From contig NZ_MJBI02000001.1 in assembly GCF_002742385.2 (NCBI RefSeq), positions 124,001-188,000 of the forward strand: a stretch of DNA of 64,000 nt, read 5' to 3'. Both the position numbers and the translations under genes were made by a program. Positions 55,849-64,000 of the stretch are shown here, piece after piece. Numbering within the stretch: the first letter of the stretch is position 1; every line of letters starts with the position of its first letter. The stretch is from Macrococcoides goetzii (lineage in GTDB: Bacteria; Bacillota; Bacilli; Staphylococcales; Staphylococcaceae). The notes under the pieces are model-generated. The model saw only the letters and a list, made by a program, of their open reading frames with translations, did not search any database and had not been told where the DNA came from.

Positions 55849-56208
55849 ATGGCGTATTTTCATCTTTTAGCTGCCTGGAGAAATCAGGATATTGATAAAA
55901 TGAAAGAAATTATTTCGAAAGATATTTGTGCGGTTTTTATTAAAGAAGATTGTAATACCCACGAAATGAATTATGATGAATTGATGAATTTATTCCAGCA
56001 AAGATTCAAAGACGATCAGGATTGGCGCTTTGAAGTCATGTATAGAGCGAATCGTACAGATGGTAATATTGTGGTGACAGAAATAATAAGAGAGAACGAA
56101 CGTCATGAATTATTAGAAGATAAAGCGTTATGTACGATGTATTTTCATAAAGAAAAAACAAGTAATAAACTTGTACGTTTCGATATGGTAATGGGATTAA
56201 AAGATTAA
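55849..56208 (+). CDS. SnoaL/NTF2-like small protein
   Basis: The 119-residue protein has helical N-terminus YFHLLAAWRNQDIDKMKEII and alternating beta strands (WRFEVMYRANR, IVVTEIIREN, LCTMYFHKEKTSNKLVRFDMVMG). This fits a nuclear transport factor 2-like fold. No catalytic residues can be named. The ATG at 55849 is preceded by AGAGAAG. It follows the methyltransferase gene by 22 bases and ends at a terminator, so they form one unit. Confidence 0.7.
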   Translation: MAYFHLLAAWRNQDIDKMKEIISKDICAVFIKEDCNTHEMNYDELMNLFQQRFKDDQDWRFEVMYRANRTDGNIVVTEIIRENERHELLEDKALCTMYFHKEKTSNKLVRFDMVMGLKD

Positions 56209-56212
56209 GATG

Positions 56213-56240
56213 ACCCTTCTAATAAGGGTTGTTTTTTTTT
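56213..56240 (+). terminator. Terminator after the NTF2-like gene
   Basis: ACCCTT pairs with AAGGGT around CTAAT, followed by nine T. Confidence 0.85.
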
Positions 56241-56318
56241 GTTTATTTTTTACAAATACTATAATAAAATGTAATTAATTAGTACTAGTGTTACTGTTGC
56301 CACAAGGAGATGATTTTG

Positions 56319-56799
56319 ATGAAAGAAGAAATTGCGTTTTATTTCAAAAATTTCTTTGATGTTAATGTGAGTGTAGATAGAAAAAGATATAAGAAACAAA
56401 GTACGATTGAATTTATTATTATTCTGTTACTTGCTGTTCCATCATTCTTTTTGTTTAATCATTTTTATGGCGACCTTGCTTTTGATGAAAATGGAAGATA
56501 AAGACTATGAAAAGTATAGAATGAATCAAGGTATATTTTATGTTGTCTTTACAGGTATATTTTTTATGTTCATTCATATGGTTCAACTCCCTAATGAAAT
56601 ACATCGTAATAATGCACGAGGAAAAAATTGGAGAAAGCCGCTATTTTACATGGCTGTAATATATTTAGTATATATCGTTCTGAACATAATATTATTTCTG
56701 AACAGACAACCTGAATTAATGAGAACAACATTTGGTATTTTAATATTGTCTCAGTTTTTGTGGATTGGAAATGATGAACTTCTGGAAGGAGAAACATAA
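56319..56799 (+). pseudogene. Membrane protein gene with a frameshift, paralog of the next gene
   Basis: The first frame encodes MKEEIAFYFKNFFDVNVSVDRKRY and stops at 56499. A +1 frame then continues EDKDYEKYRMNQGIFYVVF, HMVQLPNEIHRNNARGKNW and ends at 56799. Joined, the product parallels the next gene (KRELAFYFATLFDTKYKMGVKQY, KVIQLPFEIKRANFKGINW). The break lies somewhere between about 56460 and 56499. AAGGAG precedes ATG 56319. A sequence error or a true pseudogene are both possible. Confidence 0.7.
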
Positions 56800-57332
56800 T
56801 GATCACACAATTAAAAAGAGAACTAGCATTTTACTTCGCCACCCTCTTCGATACAAAATACAAGATGGGTGTTAAGCAATATCGTAACCAAAGACTTTAT
56901 ATTTCTGTACTAACATTTATTCCGCTTGCAATTTTTTTAATCTATGTCTTCTTTTTAAATGATATCTTTATACAGTCAGATGCATATTACGATTTGCCGA
57001 TTAAAGAACAAGATCGATTGAGTTCGTTAGATGATTTCAAGTTTTCTCTGTTATTTACTCTGGCTGTAATAATGATGAAAGTCATTCAATTACCCTTTGA
57101 AATTAAACGTGCTAATTTCAAAGGTATTAATTGGGTGATTAGAATCATCATTCTAGTTATTGGATTTAGTTTTATCATTTTCTGGAGTTTTTATCGATAC
57201 CAGCAAGGTAAAGTAGCTTTTACACATGAAATTATCTTCTTTGTCGTGATGTTAAATCTTGTATTTGGTAATAATTCTTTTGAAACTGAAGAAGAGAAGG
57301 AGCTGTATAAAATACATGGAGAACATATATAA
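56799..57332 (+). CDS. Four-helix membrane protein, unknown
   Basis: The 177-residue protein has a cytoplasmic amphipathic start (LKRELAFYFATLFDTKYKMG) and about four membrane helices (about 30-50, 85-100, 110-128, 140-155). It has the motif KVIQLPFEIKRANFKGINW shared with the frameshifted gene before it. No known family is recognised. Its start overlaps the stop of that gene and its end overlaps the next, so three small membrane genes form an operon. Confidence 0.75.
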   Translation: MITQLKRELAFYFATLFDTKYKMGVKQYRNQRLYISVLTFIPLAIFLIYVFFLNDIFIQSDAYYDLPIKEQDRLSSLDDFKFSLLFTLAVIMMKVIQLPFEIKRANFKGINWVIRIIILVIGFSFIIFWSFYRYQQGKVAFTHEIIFFVVMLNLVFGNNSFETEEEKELYKIHGEHI

Positions 57333-57522
57333 CTTCCAGCTGCTGTTAAACGCGTCTTCAAGTGTAGAATGGGGTACGTTACTATTCAGTATTTATTCAT
57401 TGGTAATGATGTTGTTAATCATTTCATTGATTTTCTATTATTCACGACGTCTTAATAACTTAAATAAACTTGACAAACGCGTACGAGATTTAGAAAAGCG
57501 TGATAAACGCAATGATTTATAG
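57316..57522 (+). CDS. Single-helix membrane protein with coiled-coil tail
   Basis: The 68-residue protein has one hydrophobic helix (about 22-42, LFSIYSLVMMLLIISLIFYY). A highly charged, probably coiled tail follows (SRRLNNLNKLDKRVRDLEKRDKR). AGAAGGAG stands upstream of the ATG, with a longish spacing of about 12. It overlaps the preceding gene by 17 bases. Function unknown. Confidence 0.65.
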   Translation: MENIYNFQLLLNASSSVEWGTLLFSIYSLVMMLLIISLIFYYSRRLNNLNKLDKRVRDLEKRDKRNDL

Positions 57523-57523
57523 G

Positions 57524-57790
57524 TTGAATATAATTTTTTTATTGATTATAATAAATGTTAATGAAATAAAGAACCGATAAAAAGACGTAATATGTTGACT
57601 TGTTCAGAGAGCTATCATTTGGTGAGAGATAGTCATCGATACATATTTTTTTCATCTTTTTGGTTGCTTAATAAGAAGTTAAGCCGGTGGATACCGTTAT
57701 CATCAACAAGTGTGCACATTAGTGCAAATTTGGGTGGTACCGCGGAATTCTTTTCGTCCCTTATTCAGGGATGGGAAGGATTTTTTTGTT
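57524..57790 (+). promoter_or_regulatory. Promoter and T-box leader of pheST
   Basis: TTGAAT (57524) and TATAAT (57547-57552) are 17 bases apart. A stem-I region with AGAGAG begins near 57606. The T-box sequence GGGTGGTACCGCGG lies at about 57734-57747, followed by a terminator (CGTCCCTTATTCAGGGATGGGAAGG and T-run, about 57757-57788). Gene context makes tRNA-Phe the ligand; TTC near 57651 is a candidate specifier. Confidence 0.9.
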
Positions 57791-57815
57791 TCTAAAAATT
57801 TAAGGAGGCATCACG

Positions 57816-58886
57816 ATGGAGTTAAAGGATAAATTGCAAGCATTGAAAGAAGAAGCTGTTCAAAAAGTACAGTCGATTTCTGAGAAAAAAGAATTACAGG
57901 ATATTAAAGTATCTTATTTAGGTAAAAAAGGTGTCATCACTGGTTTAATGAAAGAAATGAAGTCGTTACCGAATGAAGAGAAACCAAAGTTTGGTCAACT
58001 TGTGAACGATGCGCGTCAAACTGTTGAAAAGGCAATTGCTGAAGCAGAAGAGAAGATTCAACGTGAGATGATCAATAAAAAATTAGCAAGTGAAACAGTA
58101 GATATAACGTTACCAGGTAAAGCACTTACGAGTGGCGCGAGTCATCCATTAAATCGTATTGTTGAAGATATTGAAGATCTATTTGTTGGATTAGGTTATG
58201 AAGTTGTTGAAGGCTATGAAGTTGAAAGTGATTACTATAACTTTGAAGCACTCAACCTACCGAAATCTCATCCGGCGCGTGATATGCAAGATAGTTTCTA
58301 TATTTCTGAAGAAGTATTAATGCGTACGCATACATCTCCTGTTCAAGCGCGTACGTTAGAATCACGTAAAGGCGAAGGTCCTGTAAAGATTATTTGTCCA
58401 GGTAAAGTTTACCGTCGTGACTCAGATGATGCCACACATTCACATCAATTTACACAAATCGAAGGTTTAGTTGTTGATGAAAATATTAAAATGAGTGATT
58501 TAAAAGGAACATTAGAATACTTTGCGAAAAAAATGTTCGGTGAAGATCGTGAAATTCGTCTGCGTCCAAGTTTCTTCCCATTTACAGAACCTTCTGTTGA
58601 AGTCGATATTTCATGCTTCAAATGTAAAGGTAAAGGTTGTAACGTTTGTAAAGGTACCGGCTGGATTGAAATTTTAGGTGCAGGTATGGTGCACCCGAAC
58701 GTATTAGAGATGGCTGGCTTTGATTCTAAGAAATACTCTGGTTTCGCATTTGGGATGGGGCCAGACCGTATCGCAATGTTGAAATATGGTATTGAAGATA
58801 TTCGTCATTTCTATACAAATGATTTACGATTTGTAACACAGTTCTTACGTGCTGAAGATGGAGGTAATGTTGATGTTAGTAAGTAA
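57816..58886 (+). CDS. pheS: Phenylalanyl-tRNA synthetase alpha subunit
   Basis: The 356-residue protein has a coiled-coil N-terminus (about 1-85) and a class II core with [39 protein letters not shown] and [17 protein letters not shown]. It forms the alpha2-beta2 enzyme with PheT. AAGGAGG precedes the ATG. The stop overlaps the pheT start by 14 bases. Confidence 0.97.
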   Translation: MELKDKLQALKEEAVQKVQSISEKKELQDIKVSYLGKKGVITGLMKEMKSLPNEEKPKFGQLVNDARQTVEKAIAEAEEKIQREMINKKLASETVDITLPGKALTSGASHPLNRIVEDIEDLFVGLGYEVVEGYEVESDYYNFEALNLPKSHPARDMQDSFYISEEVLMRTHTSPVQARTLESRKGEGPVKIICPGKVYRRDSDDATHSHQFTQIEGLVVDENIKMSDLKGTLEYFAKKMFGEDREIRLRPSFFPFTEPSVEVDISCFKCKGKGCNVCKGTGWIEILGAGMVHPNVLEMAGFDSKKYSGFAFGMGPDRIAMLKYGIEDIRHFYTNDLRFVTQFLRAEDGGNVDVSK

Positions 58887-61275
58887 AGAATGGTTAAGTG
58901 ATTACGTTAAAGTTGATTTACCAGTAGAAGAGCTTGCTGAGAAGATCACGCGAAGCGGTATTGAGATAGAAGAAATTATTGATTATAAAAAAGATATAAA
59001 AAATTTAGTTGTCGGTTATGTCGAGTCAAAAGAAAAGCATCCGGATGCTGATAAATTAAATGTATGCCAGGTTAATGTTGGTGAGGAAACATTACAAATC
59101 GTATGTGGTGCACCTAACGTTGATGCAGGACAGCATGTCATCGTTTGTTTACCGGGTGGGCGTTTACCAGGTGGTATTAAGATTAAAAAAGCAAAATTAC
59201 GTGGTGTTGAATCAAATGGTATGATTTGTTCACTAGGTGAATTAGGTATTGCTTCAAACCTAGTTCCAGAGAAATATTCTGAAGGTATTTATGTATTTAC
59301 AAGCGATGTTAAGCCAGGTCAGGATGCCTTGGAAGCATTGGATTTAAATGACGAGGTGATGGAATTAGGTCTTACACCAAACCGTAGTGACTGTATGTCT
59401 ATGATCGGAACAGCATTTGAGACAAGTGCATTATATGAAGAAAACTTATCTTTCCCGATTTCTGAAATTAATGAAGTTACGGAAGCAGCAAGTGATTACA
59501 TTTCTATTCAAATTGATGACGTGCAGGCAAGTCCATATTACGCAGCACGTATTGTTAAAAATGTAAAAATCGGACCATCTCCGGAATATATTCAAAGCCG
59601 TTTAATTAAAGCTGGTGTTCGACCAATTAATAATGTCGTGGATGTATCAAACTATGTGATGCTTGAATTTGGTCAACCTTTACATATGTTTGATTACGAC
59701 CAGATTGGCTCTAAAGAAATTTTAGTGCGTTATGCGCATGATGGTGAAGTAATGACGACGTTAGATGATCAGGAACGTAAATTATTATCATCGGATATCG
59801 TAATTACGAACGGTGAAAAACCAGTAGCATTAGCAGGTGTGATGGGTGGAGATTTCTCAGAAGTTACTGATAATACAGTGAATGTATTAATTGAATCAGC
59901 GATGTTTGCACCACTTAATATTCGTAAAACTGCTGGGCGCTTAAACTTACGTTCAGAATCTTCAAGTCGCTTTGAAAAAGGTGTAGCAGCTGAATTTGTA
60001 GAAGATGCGTTAAACCGTGCAGCTTATCTCTTACAGGAAAATGCACAAGGTGAAGTTTTAAGCGGTATCGTTTCAGGAGGTACTTTACCTGAATTAACGA
60101 CAAATGTAGAAATTACTACAGAAGATATTAACCGTTTAATCGGATTTGAAATTTCAAACACTGAAATTAAAAATATTTTTGAGCGTCTCGGATTTGAATC
60201 TAAAGTGGATGGTGATGCATTTAGTGTCATAGTACCAAGTCGTCGCGGTGATATTACAATTAAAGAAGATCTTGTTGAAGAAGTCGCTCGTATATATGGA
60301 TATGATGCGTTACCTGCAACGTTACCTGTAACGAAAACGAATAAACAAGTTGGACTTACAGATTATCAAGTGAAACGTCGTGCAGTGAAATCTTTATTAC
60401 AAGGATTAGGATTAAACCAGGCGATTACATATGCGTTAGTTTCTAAAGAAAAAGCACAGCAGTTTGCTTTAAAATCAGCTGAAACTGTTCAGTTATTAAT
60501 GCCGATGAGTGCTGATCATGCTGAATTACGTCAATCATTAATTCCGCACTTAGTTGATGTTGTCGTTTACAATAATGCTCGTCAAATGAAGAATGTTGCA
60601 TTTTACGAAGTAGGAAACACGTTCTTTAAAGTTGAAGGTTCTGAATTACCTTCAGAAGAGGAACATGTTGCAGGTATTATCACTGGAGAGGTAACACCAA
60701 GTTATCATCAAGGTAAAAAAGAAACCGTTGATTTCTTCCATGTAAAAGGAATTGTCGAAGCGATTAGCGAACGTCTAGGTATTAAGTTTGAATATCGTCG
60801 TTCAGAAGAGGAATTATTACATCCAGGACGCAGTGCTGATATATTTGTCGGTGATAAAAAGATTGGTATTATCGGACAGTTACATCCTTCATTTGAATCA
60901 GAAAACGACTTAAATGAAACGTATATTTTCGAACTTGACCTAAAAGCTTTATTAAATGATGCTCAAGGGCAGATTATCTATAACATGATTCCTAAGTTCC
61001 CTGGCACAAGTAGAGATATTGCATTAGAAGTTGAGCGTTCATTAAATACTGGTGAATTAATTAAAGTGATTGAAGCAACAGATAGTAAGTTATTACAATC
61101 AGCAAAAGTATTCGATGTTTATGAAGGAGAACATATTGCGTCAGATAAGAAATCTGTGGCAATACGTTTAGAATTCTTAAACCCGGAACAAACATTAACA
61201 GATGAAGATATTAAACCAATTTACGATAAAGTGTTAGAAAACTTAACTGCAACTGGTGCGAAGTTAAGAGGATAA
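58873..61275 (+). CDS. pheT: Phenylalanyl-tRNA synthetase beta subunit
   Basis: The 800-residue protein has an N-terminal tRNA-binding EMAP-like domain ([22 protein letters not shown]) and the B3/B4 editing region ([25 protein letters not shown]). The B5 domain, a catalytic-like core ([14 protein letters not shown]) and a C-terminal FDX-ACB anticodon domain ([13 protein letters not shown]) follow. GGAGG lies eight bases before ATG 58873; the earlier frame has no site. Confidence 0.97.
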   Translation: MLVSKEWLSDYVKVDLPVEELAEKITRSGIEIEEIIDYKKDIKNLVVGYVESKEKHPDADKLNVCQVNVGEETLQIVCGAPNVDAGQHVIVCLPGGRLPGGIKIKKAKLRGVESNGMICSLGELGIASNLVPEKYSEGIYVFTSDVKPGQDALEALDLNDEVMELGLTPNRSDCMSMIGTAFETSALYEENLSFPISEINEVTEAASDYISIQIDDVQASPYYAARIVKNVKIGPSPEYIQSRLIKAGVRPINNVVDVSNYVMLEFGQPLHMFDYDQIGSKEILVRYAHDGEVMTTLDDQERKLLSSDIVITNGEKPVALAGVMGGDFSEVTDNTVNVLIESAMFAPLNIRKTAGRLNLRSESSSRFEKGVAAEFVEDALNRAAYLLQENAQGEVLSGIVSGGTLPELTTNVEITTEDINRLIGFEISNTEIKNIFERLGFESKVDGDAFSVIVPSRRGDITIKEDLVEEVARIYGYDALPATLPVTKTNKQVGLTDYQVKRRAVKSLLQGLGLNQAITYALVSKEKAQQFALKSAETVQLLMPMSADHAELRQSLIPHLVDVVVYNNARQMKNVAFYEVGNTFFKVEGSELPSEEEHVAGIITGEVTPSYHQGKKETVDFFHVKGIVEAISERLGIKFEYRRSEEELLHPGRSADIFVGDKKIGIIGQLHPSFESENDLNETYIFELDLKALLNDAQGQIIYNMIPKFPGTSRDIALEVERSLNTGELIKVIEATDSKLLQSAKVFDVYEGEHIASDKKSVAIRLEFLNPEQTLTDEDIKPIYDKVLENLTATGAKLRG

Positions 61276-61283
61276 TATTTGTT

Positions 61284-61316
61284 AAGAGGTCATCATTTAA
61301 GATGGCTTCTTTTTTG
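61284..61316 (+). terminator. Terminator of pheST
   Basis: AAGAGGTCATC pairs with GATGGCTTCTT (with G-T pairs) around ATTTAA, followed by T. Confidence 0.75.
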
Positions 61317-61383
61317 TTGTGTTTTTTAAGAGGAATGTTGTATATTTATTTTGTGTTAACATATGTTAAATGAGGTGAAAGCT

Positions 61384-62355
61384 TTGTTTTTGAAGACACG
61401 GATATTAAATCAATAAGAGCGGTATATTTTAGAAGTTGCAGAACGCTATGAAATGGATGATTTTGACAAAGAAAATTTATTTACTACTGAGAAAGGATTA
61501 CTAGGTGAAGAACAATTTTATAAGCGGATCAAAGATTGTAGTGGAGGAGCTAAGTTGTGGGATATGCGACTTAGACTAAATGGTCAGTCACAGTATGATT
61601 TTATTATTATATCAAATGGGAAGATTATGCATTTTGATACGAAATATTATGAAGGACAATATAATTATGTTGATGGTAATTTTATAAGTGAAAATGGCTA
61701 TGTCATTCATAATCCTTTAGCGCTGCAAACAAAACAACATATGAGATTAGTGCGATTTGTAGATAAAATGGATATTGGTTATCAAGTGTTGAGTTTTATT
61801 ATTTTTGTTGGTGAACAATTTAATGTAAGTGGGTTTAATGGTGATAGAAGAATATTATTTGATCAAGATATAAATAGAATTGTAGAGAATTTAAATCAGC
61901 GAGAAGTAACATCAGAAGAATTGAAAATCGCTCGTATTTTTGCGGACCACTATGATCATAAAGGAAGAAGTCCACGCATACATTACTATCCATTTAATGA
62001 ATTGAAAAAGGGTGTAAAGTGTCCGAAATGTCGTGCATTTTTACCAAAAGTTCCAAAGAGTGCGAAAAAAACGAAGTGTACATGTGGTTGTAAAATGACA
62101 AAGAAAGAACTTGTTCGTCTTGCATTTGACGCAATATATATTTTGAAAAATAGTGGTGTTACCGTTAGAGATGTCGTTGAATTTACTGGGGTGGGTAGAA
62201 CTTTAGTTAAAGAAGTACTCGGGAAAGAATATCACAAATTGGGAACTTTTAAAGATAGTAAATATTTACCTCACAAAGTTGATGATTTTCTTATTAGAGA
62301 AAATGAAGTTGAATATACAAAAAAGAAATATGATGTAGAATTTTATGTTTTGTAG
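61384..62355 (+). pseudogene. NERD-domain protein with an early in-frame stop
   Basis: GAGGTG precedes TTG 61384, which opens LFLKTRILNQ and then TAA (61414-61416). The same frame continues ERYILEVAERYEMDDFD without a stop to 62355. The main part (from ATG 61453, 300 residues) has a NERD nuclease-related region (GLLGEEQFYKRI, QYDFIIISNGKIMHFDTKYYEG). A cysteine pair zinc ribbon (CPKCRAF ... CTCGC) and a helix-turn-helix-like end (VRDVVEFTGVGRTLVKEVLG) follow. The gene may be dead, or re-initiate at 61453. Confidence 0.7.
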
Positions 62356-62380
62356 TTTTTAACATAAGAATAAATTACAA

Positions 62381-62652
62381 TGCGGCTGTATCAGAAAAAT
62401 ACAGCCGCGTACTCAACAAAAGAACAGCGAACGAAAATGGATGCGGCTGTAACAGAAAAATACAGCCGCGTACTCAATAAAAGAACAGCGAACGAAAAAG
62501 GATGCGGCTGTAACAGAAAAATACAGCCGCGTACTCAAAAAAAGAACGACGAATGAAAAAGGATGCGGCTGTAACAGAAAAATACAGCCGCGTACTCAAT
62601 AAAAGAACAGCGAATGAAAAAGGATGCGGCTGTAACAAAAAAATACAGCCGC
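62381..62652. repeat. Tandem array of five hairpins, 61-base period
   Basis: TGCGGCTGTA begins at 62381, 62442, 62503, 62564 and 62625, exactly 61 bases apart. Each copy has GCGGCTGTA, a nine-base A-rich loop, then TACAGCCGC, a perfect nine-base stem. Units one to four end in a shared spacer containing GTACTCAA and AAAGAAC, with few differences. The array fills the gap between the NERD gene and the rnhC operon, which converge on it. No T-run follows the stems. Confidence 0.92.
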
Positions 62653-62669
62653 TTCCTCTAATGATAATC

Positions 62670-62768
62670 TCATTTCCTGCGTCTATCGATTAGATTCACT
62701 TTGATATACCACAATAAATACACAAAAACTAATAACCCTAACGTCATGTATAAGTAATCCATTATCAT
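62670..62768 (-). CDS. 32-residue single-helix membrane protein
   Basis: The product starts MIMDYLYMTLGLLVFVYLLW and ends with the basic tail KVNLIDRRRK. One helix (about 4-22) with a positive C-terminus predicts an N-out, C-in small membrane protein. GGAG lies seven bases before the ATG (62768). It begins ten bases after the rnhC stop on the same strand, so it is probably the second gene of that operon. It is too short for usual gene callers. No homolog is recognised. Confidence 0.6.
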   Translation of the reverse strand: MIMDYLYMTLGLLVFVYLLWYIKVNLIDRRRK

Positions 62769-62778
62769 ATTTTTACTC

Positions 62779-63711
62779 CTATTTTTTTTTATTGACTATA
62801 CCTAATGCTTTCTCGCGATTTTTAAAGTCTTTTTTTGTAATACTGTCTAAATAAGCAATCCCTTTTCTTTCAATTATCTTTGCTGCTTCTAAATCAACTT
62901 TAGGTCCTGCACCTTTTGTGATATGAATACCAGTCTCACGGATAATCTGATCATAATACTTAACAAAAGCGTATCTCGCAATAATAGAACTTGCTGCAAT
63001 CGCGATAGACTTTGATTCTCCTTTTGTTTCGAAACGGGTTTTCTCACTTTCCGGAATTGCAGTTAATGCATAATTCTCATAAACCCCTTGCACTGCAAAT
63101 TGGTCAATCACAATATAATCGAGTGGTGCGCCATCAATTTTCTTCAATACATTCGTAATCGCCTGGTTATGTAACACAGCTTTCATCTTAACTTGCGACC
63201 ATCCAATCGCTTTTCGGTCATTATATTTAGGGTTATCTAATACTAACAGTGAATGAGGGATAATCGGGATAATTTGTTCTGCAAGCGCAATGATCTTATC
63301 ATCCTTTAAATTTTTAGAATCCATAACGCCAAGCACTTTTAATATATCTGCATTTTTCTTTGAAACATAACTTGCCACTACAGTCATTGGGCCGAAGAAA
63401 TCTCCTGATCCTGCTTCATCACTACCGATGCAGTTAAACGCATCATAACTTATTGTTTTTCCGGCAACATTCTTCTTCGTCTCACTACTGCCAGCTACTT
63501 TAATCCCTGCATTTCCAAGTAATTTCATAGCAAGCGTTTCACTGGCACTACCTTGTACCATAAATTTATTAGAATTATAAATTGTTACTGTATGTCCTTC
63601 AATTTTCTTGCGATATTTTGCGCCCGCTGGTAAGTTACTATCGCTTTCTGACAAAAAACGAATTAATTTACTTGCGGTATTTTCATCTAATTGGTAAACA
63701 TTTGAGCTCAT
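62779..63711 (-). CDS. rnhC: Ribonuclease HIII
   Basis: The 310-residue protein has an N-terminal TBP-like substrate-binding domain (about 1-85). The RNase H fold contains NCIGSDEAGSGDFFGPMTVVA with the catalytic Asp-Glu, VMDSKNLKDD and AIAASSIIARYAFV. It removes RNA from RNA-DNA hybrids. GGAGTGA precedes ATG 63711; the longer frame to 63741 has no ribosome site. It is the neighbour of pheT and zapA as in Bacillus and Staphylococcus. Confidence 0.94.
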   Translation of the reverse strand: MSSNVYQLDENTASKLIRFLSESDSNLPAGAKYRKKIEGHTVTIYNSNKFMVQGSASETLAMKLLGNAGIKVAGSSETKKNVAGKTISYDAFNCIGSDEAGSGDFFGPMTVVASYVSKKNADILKVLGVMDSKNLKDDKIIALAEQIIPIIPHSLLVLDNPKYNDRKAIGWSQVKMKAVLHNQAITNVLKKIDGAPLDYIVIDQFAVQGVYENYALTAIPESEKTRFETKGESKSIAIAASSIIARYAFVKYYDQIIRETGIHITKGAGPKVDLEAAKIIERKGIAYLDSITKKDFKNREKALGIVNKKK

Positions 63712-63818
63712 TTTTATGTCACTCCGTATTTTTTTCTTCACTTATATGTTTTTATTGTATAACTTCCTCTAAAAATGGTAACATAAACAGTAATAAAAGA
63801 CGATGTTGGAGTGATTTT

Positions 63819-64000
63819 ATGGGAGAATTTAAAAATCGTATCACTGTAACAATATATGACCAACATTATACGATTATTGGTGAAGATGAGCCGAGTCATA
63901 TCCGACACGTGGCAAGTCTCGTAGATGACCGAATCAATGAAATTGCCCGTATGAGCGCTGGACTTGATACTTCACGTAAAGCAGTGCTAGCGGCGGTAAA
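63819..64000 (+). CDS. zapA: Cell division protein ZapA, N-terminal part
   Basis: The visible 60 residues start MGEFKNRITVTIYDQHYTIIG and contain HIRHVASLVDDRINEIA, matching ZapA, which bundles FtsZ at midcell. The ATG follows TTGGAGTG. The gene continues beyond the window. The rnhC-zapA divergent arrangement is conserved in related genomes. Confidence 0.9.
   Translation, partial: MGEFKNRITVTIYDQHYTIIGEDEPSHIRHVASLVDDRINEIARMSAGLDTSRKAVLAAV

Noticed and set aside
62381-62652. CRISPR array
   Set aside because: The spacers between stems are nearly identical, the unit itself is a hairpin, and no cas gene is near.

Overview
The window is a low-GC Firmicutes chromosome segment, most likely Macrococcus (Staphylococcaceae). 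Many predicted proteins resemble staphylococcal ones. Two features look less staphylococcal and more Bacillus-like: a malate dehydrogenase follows citZ-icd, and pheST lies about 18 kb downstream of infC-rpmI-rplT with an M42 peptidase between them. This assignment rests on remembered gene orders and protein families, not on a database search.

Region 1 (1-31.8 kb) is a housekeeping backbone. It holds cutC (partial), an M24 peptidase, ytkL, ytoI, ytpI, nrnA, dnaE (with a one-base frameshift), a short GntR regulator with accDA, pfkA-pyk, the permease aapA (minus strand), citZ-icd-mdh, phoPR, polA-mutM-coaE and gapB. The intergenic gaps contain good candidate control sites. These are a FadR-type operator fused to a terminator, a CcpC-type box and a cre-like site at citZ, four in-phase Pho boxes in front of a short terminator-ended transcript, and an inverted pair of CcpN-type sites at gapB. 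After gapB comes a more AT-rich accessory insert with a duplicated leader, a methyltransferase and an orphan two-component system. It is followed by the guanidinium exporter pair gdnCD and an SGNH hydrolase.

Region 2 (31.9-40.2 kb) covers replication restart and translation: nrdR-dnaB-dnaI, T-box-thrS, lysine riboswitch-lysP, and an L20-type leader with infC-rpmI-rplT. infC probably starts with AUA.

Region 3 (40.2-54.5 kb) starts with a nitrite-reduction operon (sirB, sirC, nirB, nirD, sumT) behind a promoter carrying an NreC-type box and a Rex-type box. It continues with a lysine-tailed unknown protein, a MOSC protein, a DUF819 membrane protein and an M42 peptidase. A small accessory cluster follows (nucleotidyltransferase, PadR, a membrane protein, a broken small gene, a histidine phosphatase), then a 2-oxoacid decarboxylase divergent from a MarR regulator.

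Region 4 (54.6-64 kb) contains an RNA methyltransferase, small membrane genes (one frameshifted), T-box-pheST, a NERD-domain gene with an early in-frame stop, a five-hairpin 61-bp tandem array, a 32-residue membrane protein downstream of rnhC, and the start of zapA.

Four reading frames are interrupted: dnaE, the membrane gene at 56.3 kb, the small gene at 51.8 kb and the NERD gene at 61.4 kb. The dnaE break is most simply a sequence error, since the gene should be essential. The best candidates for undescribed biology are the putative PhoP-activated small RNA between phoR and polA and the 61-bp hairpin array upstream of the rnhC operon end.
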